Assembly (NCBI GenBank): GCA_020024735.1
Contig: JAHHTI010000031.1
Span: 1 to 11,628, forward strand
Length of the DNA: 11,628 nt
Direction: 5' to 3'
From: Mycoplasmataceae bacterium
GTDB lineage: Bacteria; Bacillota_I; Bacilli_A; Mycoplasmatales; Mycoplasmoidaceae
Positions 1 through 8,134 of the stretch are shown piece after piece. The translations under genes were made by a program, and so were the position numbers. Every line of letters starts with the position of its first letter. The first letter of the stretch is position 1. Below the pieces are notes generated by a model that did not search any database, was not told the DNA's origin, and was given only the letters and a program-made list of their open reading frames with translations.

Positions 1-36
1 GACTAAATAATAATATTTATATTAAAATATAAAAAT

Positions 37-1854
37 ATGGAAATCGTTGTAAATTGAGAAAATATCCATAGTAATGAGTATTTAGAAGCACGGATTATCA
101 AATCTCTTAACAAATCCTTATCTAAATATGATTATTTATCTAAATTAAATCTAAATATTTTAAAAATTAGTGCTAATTCTCGCTACTGTATCAGATTAGA
201 AGCGCTTACTAATAATCCACTAGAAATCTTACGTCAAGAAGGAGTAGCTTCTGATATATTACCTGCTTTAAATGATTTAACAATGAAGTTCAAGGATGAT
301 TTAAAGCACTATGACAAAAAAGATTATGAAAAAAGAAAATTATTAGAAGAACAATGACAACAACAAGCTGCTATTAACCGTGAACTTAAACAACAACAAC
401 TACAAAAGAATAAAGAAATCATCGAAGAAAATAAACGTAGAATAGAAATCAATGAAAAAATTAGAAGAAAGAATGAACAAACCAAGAGAGATTATGCAAT
501 CCAAAAGGATTTATTAAAGAAGTTACATCGTCAAGCTGTCCTTGATGAACAAACTCGTTATGAATTACAAAAGGACTTTTTAGAAAGACAAAGAATTAAA
601 AAAGAACAAGAAATGCTACGTGATGCTAGATTACGGGAAATTGCTAGAATTAAACGTGAAGCTATTATCAAAGACTTAGATTTAGAAAACAAATATAAAG
701 ATAAGAAACAAGAACTTTTCCAATTAAAAACTGAAACCAATGAAGTCAATCGAATTAAGAATGATATTATTACTTTACAAAGTAGTGACTATGACGATAT
801 TTGAGCAGCTAATGATCCTTTCCAAAACGAAGAAGATGGAACTTGATATTATCATGATGGTGAAGGACATATATATGAATTAGATGAATCTGGTGAATGA
901 AAAGAAGATACAGAAAGAATCAAGAAAACTCTAGATGCTATTAAACAAAAGAGAGTAGAAAAACTATTAGACCAAAAAGATGTGGCATTAGCTAGACAAG
1001 AAAAAGTTTCCAATGAAGAATATCTTAGAGAAAAAAATATGACATTGGATACCAAGGATTTAAAGAAAGCTAGTAAGGATATTGAAGAAAAAGATAAACT
1101 TCTTGAAGACTTAGTAAAAGAAAAAGAAGATAAATTATTGAATTTCAACGAAACTCATCCTGCTAATGAACCTTGATTAGACGAAACAAGTAATAAATAT
1201 TATTATCACGATGGAGAAGGAAATTACTTTACCACAAATGAAAATAATGAATGAATTGCTACTAACAACCCATACTTAGAAGCAGTTGCTGAAGAATACG
1301 AAAAGAAGCGTGAAGAATGTTTATCTACTCCTAGTGAAGAAGAAGTAAAAGAAAAAGCACAAAGTGAAAAATTAAGTAGAAATCAAACAAGAGTTTTAAC
1401 TGAAGTTGAAGCATTAAAAAATGCTGATACAGATACAAATAAAAAACACAAAAAGAAATCTAAGAAAAAGAATAAAAACGAAACTTTAGAACAAGAAGAA
1501 TGAGAATCTTCTGCTAATTCTCAAAAAGAAAATATTATTCCAAAAGCAAATGAACCTTATGAATTTATGGGTCATTGATATTATTTTGATGACGAAGGAA
1601 ATTATTATATAGCAAACGAAAACAATGAATGAAGTAGCACCGTTAACCCACATGCTACTGGAGTAACACTTGATGATAAACACAATATAATTAATCAACC
1701 AGAAGATTCAAAAACAAAAGCACTAGAAGATAATTATGATCATAGTGACCCATTTCAAGATGAAAATGGAGTTTGATGATATATTGATGAAAACAATCAA
1801 TATTATTATGCAGATGAACAAGGCAACTGAATAAAATGAGTAGAAAATAATTAA
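37..1854 (+). CDS. Coiled-coil cytoskeleton-like protein with four EAGR-box-like aromatic/glycine modules
   Basis: This is a 605-residue protein when TGA is read as Trp; all 14 Trp are TGA and no TGG is used. An in-frame TAA at 4-6 lies upstream and ATG 37 is the first start after it. There is no Shine-Dalgarno; a TAAAAT at 23-28 could drive a nearly leaderless mRNA. No signal peptide or membrane segment is seen, so it is probably cytoplasmic. Residues 1-83 are an unrecognised, probably helical domain. Residues about 84-248 and 289-370 are K/E/Q-rich and probably coiled coil. Four aromatic, Gly- and acid-rich modules follow or interrupt these: 256-288, 377-406, 506-532 and 571-601. A lysine-rich patch covers 469-482. 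The modules resemble the EAGR boxes known from HMW1, P65 and TopJ of M. pneumoniae relatives, and more loosely WW or OCRE domains. A role as a structural protein of the attachment or gliding machinery is inferred. The frame and architecture are sure; the family is not. Confidence 0.85.
802..900 (+). other. EAGR-like module 1 (residues 256-288)
   Basis: The module opens with the signature NDPFQ and continues as three 9-residue units, EEDGTWYYH, DGEGHIYEL and DESGEWKED (the last runs three residues past the end given here). It is most like module 4, which also begins DPFQ. It lies between two long predicted coiled coils, unlike the other three modules, which sit in the C-terminal half. The boundaries are approximate. 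Confidence 0.7.
1165..1254 (+). other. EAGR-like module 2 (residues 377-406)
   Basis: The module opens with NEPW and has the units ETSNKYYYH, DGEGNYFTT and NENNEWIAT. It shares the ANEP opening and the NENNEW ending with module 3, which suggests these two arose from one duplication. Only the overall pattern, not the exact edges, is supported. Confidence 0.7.
1552..1632 (+). other. EAGR-like module 3 (residues 506-532)
   Basis: The module opens with NEPY and has the units EFMGHWYYF, DDEGNYYIA and NENNEWSST. It is the closest relative of module 2 at protein level. It follows a 50-residue charged linker after the lysine patch. Confidence 0.7.
1747..1839 (+). other. EAGR-like module 4 (residues 571-601)
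   Basis: This is the clearest example of the internal periodicity: after DPFQ come DENGVWWYI, DENNQYYYA and DEQGNWIKW, three 9-residue units each starting with Asp-Glu. It ends only four residues before the stop codon, so the protein finishes on a folded module. Confidence 0.75.
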
Positions 1855-1891
1855 CTATTTTTTCTCTTATTTTTAACTAGTGTTTTTAATT

Positions 1892-1917
1892 AAAAGTCTT
1901 TATTGATAAAGGATTTT
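1892..1917. terminator. Possible bidirectional terminator between convergent genes
   Basis: A hairpin lies between the end of the coiled-coil gene and the end of ktrB. CTTTAT at 1898-1903 pairs with ATAAAG at 1906-1911, extended by a U-G pair, one G-A mismatch and four A-T pairs. A run of T follows on the plus strand. It is A/T-rich and the loop is very tight, so the call is moderate. Nothing else is recognised in 1855-1975. Confidence 0.4.
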
Positions 1918-1975
1918 TAGCTTTTTATTAGTTGTTCGTTATGTCTCAAAAAAACGATTAATTAAATAAGCATCA

Positions 1976-3697
1976 TTAACCAATTCTAATGCTTTCTTCC
2001 ATATAATTGAATCGGTTAGCTTTTACCTTAATTCTATTCAATGCAAGCAATGTAGAAGAAATACCAAATTGACCAACAAACATTAAGAACATTAAATACA
2101 ATTTAGCAAATCAATTTAAACTTTCTAGGGCATCATAACTTACTGGTGAAAGACCTGTTGTTCCAAAAGCTGAACAAGATAAGAAAATAGTGTTACCATA
2201 ATCATCAACATTAATATGCATAAATGATGCTAAGATAACTCCACCTAAGGCAACAATGATTAAGGCTACAAAACTAACTACAAATGATTGTTTAATATTA
2301 TCATCTGTAATTGAACGTTTAAACATACTAGGTTTATTTCTTCCACTTAATCTCGCTACAATATCCACTAAACAAATACTAAAGGTTGTATTTCTAATAC
2401 CACCTGCAGTTGACGAAGGAGAACCACCAACAAACATTAAGAATGAACCTAGTCATTTAGTAGATTGATTTAAAGTATTACAGTCAATTGTGGAGAAACC
2501 AGCTGATCTTGTGGAAAGTGATTGAAAAATGATTTGGACACTTTTATTAAAATAGCTAACATCCCCATAACCAAAAGCACCAGAATTATCGGTTCATAAT
2601 AGATTGTCTCCAGCCCCCATACTAGTTGTTTCGAATAGAAACCATATTCCAATACCAAATAAAGAAATAGCTAAAGTAGAAACTAATACAACTTTAGACA
2701 AAAGTGAAATGTGGTAATTCTTTTTTCTCTCAATTTTAATTCAAGGAATAATTCGAATTTCTTTTCTTCCTAAAATGACTTTTCTTTTTAAAATAATATC
2801 TTTTTTATAAACATGGAATCTGGCAAAAATATCATATAAAATAGGAAATCCAATTCCACCTATAATGAATTGGATACAAGTAGCTAATAAAAATATACTA
2901 TGGACTCCATTTCGATACGGAGCTAATGAATTCATTCCTACAATATCAAATCCTGCGTTATTGATAGAAGAAACAGAATGAAAAAAACCAGCAAAGAAAG
3001 CATAATTAGCATGATGATATAAATAAGTGAATTTATCAGAGTCAACTGTAAATGAATTGCCGTCTTTAAGAATTTGGTCATATGCAGGAACATATAAAAA
3101 TCATAATGAATAAAATAAACCAAAAATAATTTCAATAATGATAATACCGATTGAACTAGTAATTAACATTTTTGATGTTTGTCCAATCTTGGTTGTCCCT
3201 TTTTCTGATTGTGCTAACAATAGTTGGTTAATGGACAATTTATCCTTTCTCATAACTAACTTTCATACCAGGAAGATAAAGAACATAATTCCAAATCCAC
3301 CAATCTGAATTAATAACATTAACATAATTTTTCCGAATATAGTAAACGTTGAATAAACTGGAATTAATGTTAATCCCGTATCAGAGAAGGCAGAGAAAGC
3401 CATAAATAAAATATCAAAGAAATCAATCCTAATTGTTTTACTAGAAGTACCTAGAGTTTCGATAGTTGCATCAACTGTAGGAATAGTAACTGTATATCCA
3501 CCATTTTCAAAAGTAGCATTTTTAGTAAATGCAATTGGTGTGAATAACAAACATGCAAAGATAATCAAGATTAAGAAATATAATCTAAACATTTTTCTAG
3601 ATGTAGAAGAACCTATTAAAATATTTTTTAAAATCTTCTTAGGGTCTTTTTTCTTAAATGATGGATTCTTAGGTTTTTTATTTTTTAAAAAAAACAT
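1976..3697 (-). CDS. ktrB: KtrB/TrkH-family potassium uptake channel subunit
   Basis: This 573-residue polytopic membrane protein should be the K+-conducting subunit of a Ktr/Trk system. It is read through several TGA=Trp codons, for example residues 145, 415 and 529. TrkH-family channels have four pore loops, each with a filter glycine, and all four are visible: AFSDTGLT (Gly108), NNAGFD (Gly249), RSAGFST (Gly400) and AFGTTGLS (Gly515). The loop GGSPSSTAGGI at 424-434 matches the family's gating-loop region after the third filter. The basic N-terminus (about 25 Lys-rich residues) fits a cytoplasmic start. No Shine-Dalgarno precedes the ATG. A TATAAT on the minus strand lies only 8 bp upstream, so the message may be leaderless. 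The stop TAA is at 1976-1978. It is divergent from its likely regulator ktrA. Confidence 0.93.
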
Positions 3698-3702
3698 ATA
3701 AT

Positions 3703-3716
3703 AATATTATAATATT
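3703..3716. promoter_or_regulatory. Palindromic -10 element in the ktrB/ktrA divergent promoter region
   Basis: AATATTATAATATT is a perfect 14-bp palindrome. It contains TATAAT on the minus strand (3711-3706) placed to start ktrB at about 3699, just before its ATG, and TATAAT on the plus strand (3708-3713), about 50 bp ahead of ktrA. No clear -35 is visible, which is usual in mycoplasmas. In DNA this A/T-rich the match may be partly chance. Confidence 0.4.
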
Positions 3717-3764
3717 TTTAGTTGTTTCAACTATTATTTTATATTTATATAAAAGAAGGGGATT

Positions 3765-4448
3765 ATGAAAAAAAATATTTTCATCCTAGGAGCAGGAAGA
3801 TTTGGTTTAGCCGCTGCTCAAGCTTTAATTGAAAAAAACGTTATTGTAACTGTTGTAGATATTAATCAAACCAATTTGCAAAATGCTAACTTAGCAGAAA
3901 AAGGAATTAATACATTAGTTTTAGATTGTTCTAACTATGAACAATTAGCATCTAGTGCAATCACATCTGCAGATCATGTAATTGTAGGTATTTCTGATAT
4001 TGAATCTAGTATTATGACTTGTGTTAATTTAAAGGATTTAGGAATTAAAAACATTACAGCTAAATCAAAAAGTGATTTGCATACAAAAGTTTTAACTTCA
4101 TTAGGAATTAAAGATATTGTCTTCCCTGAACAAGTTATCGGTTCACAAGTAGCTAAACAAATTCTTTCTTACCATACTGATATTAACTATTTCTTTAGTG
4201 GAAACGAATTATCTATTATCTCTATTAAAGTAAATAATTCAGAATTAGTAGGAAAACCTATTAGTGATTTTGAAAACAAGGAAGCATATCACATTTTTGC
4301 TATTAAAACCAATAAACCTTATGATCCATTAATTATGGATTTAACTGATTATAAATTACAAAAACTAGATAAAATTTTCATTATTATTCCAAACGACAGA
4401 TTGAAATATATTAAAAAGTACTTTAGTGCTTTTGTAAAAGAAGATTAA
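3765..4448 (+). CDS. ktrA: KtrA/TrkA-type regulatory subunit of potassium uptake (RCK protein)
   Basis: This 227-residue soluble protein is the nucleotide-binding regulator that gates the membrane subunit KtrB from the cytoplasmic side. The N-terminal Rossmann fold begins at once: GAGRFG at 9-14 gives the GxGxxG motif, and Asp32 ends the second strand (TVVDIN), as in NAD- or ATP-binding RCK domains. Residues about 1-135 form RCK_N and about 150-225 form RCK_C (the SIKVNNSELVGKPISDF stretch and after). The length matches typical single-RCK KtrA proteins of about 220 residues. A purine-rich AAGAAGGGG lies 4 nt before the ATG, a reasonable ribosome site. It contains no Trp. It is divergent from ktrB and convergent with the next operon, ending 3 nt from that operon's last stop codon. 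Confidence 0.93.
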   Translation: MKKNIFILGAGRFGLAAAQALIEKNVIVTVVDINQTNLQNANLAEKGINTLVLDCSNYEQLASSAITSADHVIVGISDIESSIMTCVNLKDLGIKNITAKSKSDLHTKVLTSLGIKDIVFPEQVIGSQVAKQILSYHTDINYFFSGNELSIISIKVNNSELVGKPISDFENKEAYHIFAIKTNKPYDPLIMDLTDYKLQKLDKIFIIIPNDRLKYIKKYFSAFVKED

Positions 4449-4451
4449 TTC

Positions 4452-5072
4452 TTATTGATTATTACTAATTGCATTAGGTTGATTATTATCAACAACATTA
4501 TCTGATGCATTTGTAGGAGAAGTAACATAAGTAACATTTTCTATTGGAGAAGTAGCTAATGGGTCAATTGCTGAAATATTTTGCATATCAATTAACTTAT
4601 GTTTACATACATTGCACATCCCAAAGCCCACAATTAAAGCAATGTTACTTGCTAAAATAACAACATATATAATTTCTACAAAGATAGTAATATAACTAGA
4701 CATTTGGTTAGTTAAATCTAGGGCAGGACTAGAAATTACAAATACTAAAGCAAAAAGAATAATATGAAAGATTCAAATCAACATCGAAGATACGTAACAT
4801 AACATTGCAACTGATTTAAGGAAAGATTTATTTTGCGTATTACGTTCTCGATATCTCAATTCTCTTAAAATTTTAGAAGACATTACAAGTGTTCCTATAA
4901 TGCACACAATTGAAATTATCAATGAAGCAAATGATAATATTTCACTAATAAAATTTGATAAACGAGAAATCATATTAATTTGCAAAATCCCTGCAATTGT
5001 TGATAAGCCAAAAGAAGCAATGATTAAACTAGAAAAATTAGTTGCTTGTTTAAAATATTTCAATAACTTCAT
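4452..5072 (-). CDS. Hypothetical four-helix membrane protein, last gene of the ABC operon
   Basis: This is a 206-residue protein read through one TGA=Trp (residue 100). I do not recognise the family. Four hydrophobic segments are seen near residues 14-34, 42-67, 88-115 and 128-151, the first two and last two close together. A basic loop (ILRELRYRERN) separates segments 2 and 3, suggesting it is cytoplasmic. After segment 4 comes CNVCKHK, a Cys153-x-x-Cys156 pair at the membrane edge, then a 45-residue tail rich in Ser, Thr, Asn and Pro. The start is 21 nt after the ATPase stop, and only a weak GTGG precedes it. By position it is an accessory subunit of the ABC system, but this is inference. 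No terminator is obvious after it. Confidence 0.8.
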
Positions 5073-5093
5073 AAATTACCACATACAAAAATC

Positions 5094-6065
5094 TTATTTA
5101 TTTAAATCAAATGCATTATCAACTGAACCTAATTTTACATATTGTTTATATAAATTAGTTAAGTTAATAGTATTGTCTAATTTACCATCAAAGACAATCT
5201 TTCCACCATCTAAAATAGTTGCACAAGTAGCATACTTATCAATTTCATCCAAAATATGACTAGAAATAAAGATGGCTTTACCTTGCTTTTGTAGCTTTAA
5301 TAAAGTTTCGAACAAATCTTCTCTTGCTAATGGATCTAAGTTAGCAGCCGGTTCATCCATTACTAAAATTTGTGGATCATTTAATAATGCTTGAGCTAAT
5401 AATATTTTCTTCTTTTGACCTGAAGAAAAAGTAGAAGGACGTTTCTTTTCAAATTGTGTCATATTTAGATTTTGTAAAATTTCTTTACATTTAGCTTTAG
5501 CAGCTGAACTACTATATCCTGCTAACATTGCCATAGAAATTAAATAGTTTTTAGTATTCATTTTCTTAGGAAAGTTTGCATTTTCAGGGATATAACCCAC
5601 TAATCTCTTAGCAAGTACAGTTTGGTTATCATAACCACCAATAGTTATCTTACCACCAAATTTAGTTTTTGAATATGCTCCAATAATTGCTTTAATAGTA
5701 GTAGTCTTTCCTGCTCCATTAGCTCCAATAAAAGCATGGAAATCTCCTGGATAAATATTAAAAGATACTTTATCTACAGCGGGAGCTGATCTTCCCTTAT
5801 ATTTTTTACTGAAATTATCAATCACTACAATTGGAGTATCAGAAGTTCTTTGTGGTTTACTTACTTTATTAACTGTAGCTTCAGTGTTAGTAGTAACATT
5901 TTTTTCTTCTTTAGTTTCAACCTTAGCAGCAGTGGTTTTAGTTTTAGCAGTAGTTTTACCTAACAATTCTCCTGCTTTATTTAATAATTCATCTGTACTA
6001 ATCACTCCATTTAAGTAAGAATTAACAACAATGTCTAATTTTTGTTTTTTATTAGTAGTAGCCAT
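5094..6065 (-). CDS. ABC transporter ATP-binding protein with SHOCT-like N-terminal extension
   Basis: This 323-residue protein should power the adjacent ABC-2 permease by ATP hydrolysis at the inner face of the membrane. The ATPase domain covers about 78-310: Walker A GANGAGKT (114-121), GYIPEN (157-162) at the Q-loop position with Pro/Glu in place of Gln as in many ABC-2 ATPases, signature FSSGQ (213-217), Walker B ILVMDEP (233-239, catalytic Glu238), D-loop ANLDP and switch His270. All catalytic elements are intact. The first 75 residues are extra for this family: a helical segment at 9-36 (IVVNSYLNGVISTDELL) like a SHOCT hairpin, then a Thr/Lys/Ala/Glu-rich linker. AAAGGA at 6082-6077 lies 11 nt before the ATG, inside the permease gene. 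The permease stop is 1 nt upstream, so translation is probably coupled. It contains no Trp. Confidence 0.93.
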   Translation of the reverse strand: MATTNKKQKLDIVVNSYLNGVISTDELLNKAGELLGKTTAKTKTTAAKVETKEEKNVTTNTEATVNKVSKPQRTSDTPIVVIDNFSKKYKGRSAPAVDKVSFNIYPGDFHAFIGANGAGKTTTIKAIIGAYSKTKFGGKITIGGYDNQTVLAKRLVGYIPENANFPKKMNTKNYLISMAMLAGYSSSAAKAKCKEILQNLNMTQFEKKRPSTFSSGQKKKILLAQALLNDPQILVMDEPAANLDPLAREDLFETLLKLQKQGKAIFISSHILDEIDKYATCATILDGGKIVFDGKLDNTINLTNLYKQYVKLGSVDNAFDLNK

Positions 6066-6066
6066 A

Positions 6067-7530
6067 TTATTTAAAATCCTTTCTCAAGTATCCTACAGTA
6101 GTTAAAGCACCTAAAATACCACAAATTGCAATTCACATTAACATTAATCCTCAGTTAGGATCAGCAACATTATAATCAGCAATTCAGACAGTTGGTGAAT
6201 TTTTACTACTAGAACCAGAACCAGGAATAGAAACAGACGGCATTGGTAATAATTTAGTAACAGCCCAATTATAAGGAACTCCAAGACTTTGGATAGTTTG
6301 AAGATTTTGAGTCATTATTCCTAACATAGAACTCATAGGGTTTAAATAAGTTAATGCTACTGCTCCAGAAGCTGGAGTGCTACCTACTTGATCTATAATA
6401 TATTTATTTAAAACATTCCCTTGTTCTGAAAAGAAATTATCTAAAGTTTGTCCACCACCATATGTATCATGTGGATCTGCTTCAAAAAATACATTAATGT
6501 GACCGAAATTAGGTTGAATAGTATACATATTTAGATCATAAATATAATCATAACTATAAATGTCACCATAAGGATAATCTCAATAATGAATATCAGTAAT
6601 TTTTAGATTTTTATACTCATTAAATAAAATTTCATCACTAGATCCAGTCGAAGTACCTTGAGCAAATATAGGTAAATGAGTTTGGTCATTGATTTCTTGC
6701 AATGTTTTACCTTTAAAACTATCAATGGTTTTGTGAGCTTTTTTGTTAATAGATGAAAGCACAGGATTAGAAGTAAGAGCAGGAAGCAATTGTGAACTAA
6801 TAGATACAACTCCAAAACTAAAGAACATTACTAACAAAGAAACAATTCTAGTAGTTTTTCCACCAGCAATATTTGACATTGCAGCAGCAATTAACCCAAA
6901 TAAAAAGAAAGATAAAATACTTCCTCCAAAAATACCACCAAAGTATCCAGGACCAGCGTCATTTATTCCAGGATATAGAATCATTTTTTTCATTCAATTC
7001 ACATCACCACCATTACAAGTTAAACTTACAATTCCATAATTAATACCTGCTAATAATGTGTGAATTAAAGCGATACATAGAGCAAAAACAAAAGTAAAAA
7101 TATATCTGGATGTTAAAATTTGATGTCTGGAAATAGGTTTTGATACTGTAATTAATTCAGTCCCGTCACTTTCTCCATCTTTAAAGATAGTTAAAAACAC
7201 AAGTGTTCCAATTAATGCAGCATTAAAAGCAAATACGGTACATTCTACAACTAGCATAGTTGATGAAAGGCTTTTTCAATTATTCATTACACCAAGTAAA
7301 GTACTTGATGTTGTTGGATCATTGATTGAATCATTGATTGCACTATTACATTCTAAAAGAGAATACATAATTGAAGGTAAGATTCCAAAAAGCAATGCTA
7401 ATGCTAAAAAGATAGAAAAACAAATAATAATGGATTTCTTAGTTAAAACTGTTCTTCTGGTAAATCCTAAGTAAGCTAAAATAGGATTAATTGGTTTTTT
7501 ATTTTGTTGCATAGTTTGTTGTTGTGTCAT
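6067..7530 (-). CDS. ABC-2-type transporter permease with large external loop
   Basis: This 487-residue permease is read through at least five TGA=Trp codons, including residues 85 and 179. It should form the membrane channel served by the following ATPase. The N-terminal 33 residues are Gln/Lys-rich and cytoplasmic. The first membrane segment is about 34-58. The segment FKDGESDGTELITVSKPISR (116-135) matches the cytoplasmic coupling motif typical of NosY/ABC-2 permeases, which usually read E-x-x-G-T-x-E-L-L followed by P-I/V-S-R. More helices lie at about 92-114, 142-170, 195-220 and 225-245. A soluble region of about 200 residues (250-450), rich in Gly, Asn, Ser and Tyr, precedes the last helix (about 458-480) and a basic tail. 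GGAGAATAACG, overlapping the previous gene's stop, supplies the ribosome site. The substrate is unknown. Confidence 0.88.
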
Positions 7531-7532
7531 CG

Positions 7533-8105
7533 TTATTCTCCTATTGAAGCATCAGTAAGAATTTTACTAATCTTACTAGTAGCCTCTGCTTCAGTTAATA
7601 ATTCTTCTTCATACAAGTTTTTAATCTTTTCTACTTTATCCATCACACTTTTATCAAATGCATTAGTTGGAGCATTTGTAACACTAGTAGTAGGTGTTGT
7701 AGCAACTATTGGAGTAACATTAGCATTACTATTTCCTCCAGTAGTAGCAACAATTGTAGAACTTGGAATAGTTTGTGAATTTGTTGAAGAATTTATATTT
7801 GTTAAAGCTTTAACAGCCTTTACACCAAATACAGTTGGAGCAATTGAAGGTAATAATAGAATTCCTAAAACTCCTCATAAAACTTTACAATCATCTAGTT
7901 CAGCACATTGTCAATCAGTAATTAAAATAAGAATTGCTGCTGTCAAACATGCAGGTCCTCATGCTACTACAGCTACTACTCCTAATCACATCATAAATGG
8001 TACAAATATTGAAATGATGAAAAACAATATTCAAGCTAAACCAACAGATAAAGTTGTGATTCCAATAGCCTTAATAATTTTCGCTCTTTTTAAAGCAATA
8101 TCCAT
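7533..8105 (-). CDS. Hypothetical membrane protein with Thr-rich linker and C-terminal SHOCT-like motif, first gene of the ABC operon
   Basis: This is a 190-residue protein with Trp encoded by TGA at several sites. I do not recognise a family for the membrane part. Hydrophobic segments lie at about 13-36, 38-63 and 75-98, possibly four helices if the second region is split. Residues 102-148 are a low-complexity Thr/Ser/Asn/Val linker. Residues 152-184 are amphipathic and look like a SHOCT domain (KIKNLYEEELLTEAEA followed by a helix ending ISKIL). AAAGGAAG at 8120-8113 lies 7 nt before the ATG, the best ribosome site in the window. Its stop is 2 nt before the permease start, and its last codons carry that gene's ribosome site. 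Position and tight spacing make it a likely partner of the transporter. Confidence 0.85.
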
Positions 8106-8134
8106 TTTCTTTCTTCCTTTCTTTTTACTTAAGT

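Noticed and set aside
37..1854. Apparent pseudogene: short frames separated by TGA stops
   Set aside because: All interruptions are TGA, the frame never shifts, and TGA falls at aromatic positions of the repeats. TGA encodes Trp here, so the gene is intact.
4900..5259. Plus-strand 119-codon open frame
   Set aside because: It overlaps the starts and ends of two well-supported minus-strand genes, including the ATPase C-terminus, and has no ribosome site.
6067..7530. Four separate small genes on the minus strand
   Set aside because: They share one frame and are separated only by TGA, with ABC-2 permease features running across the junctions. They are one permease gene.
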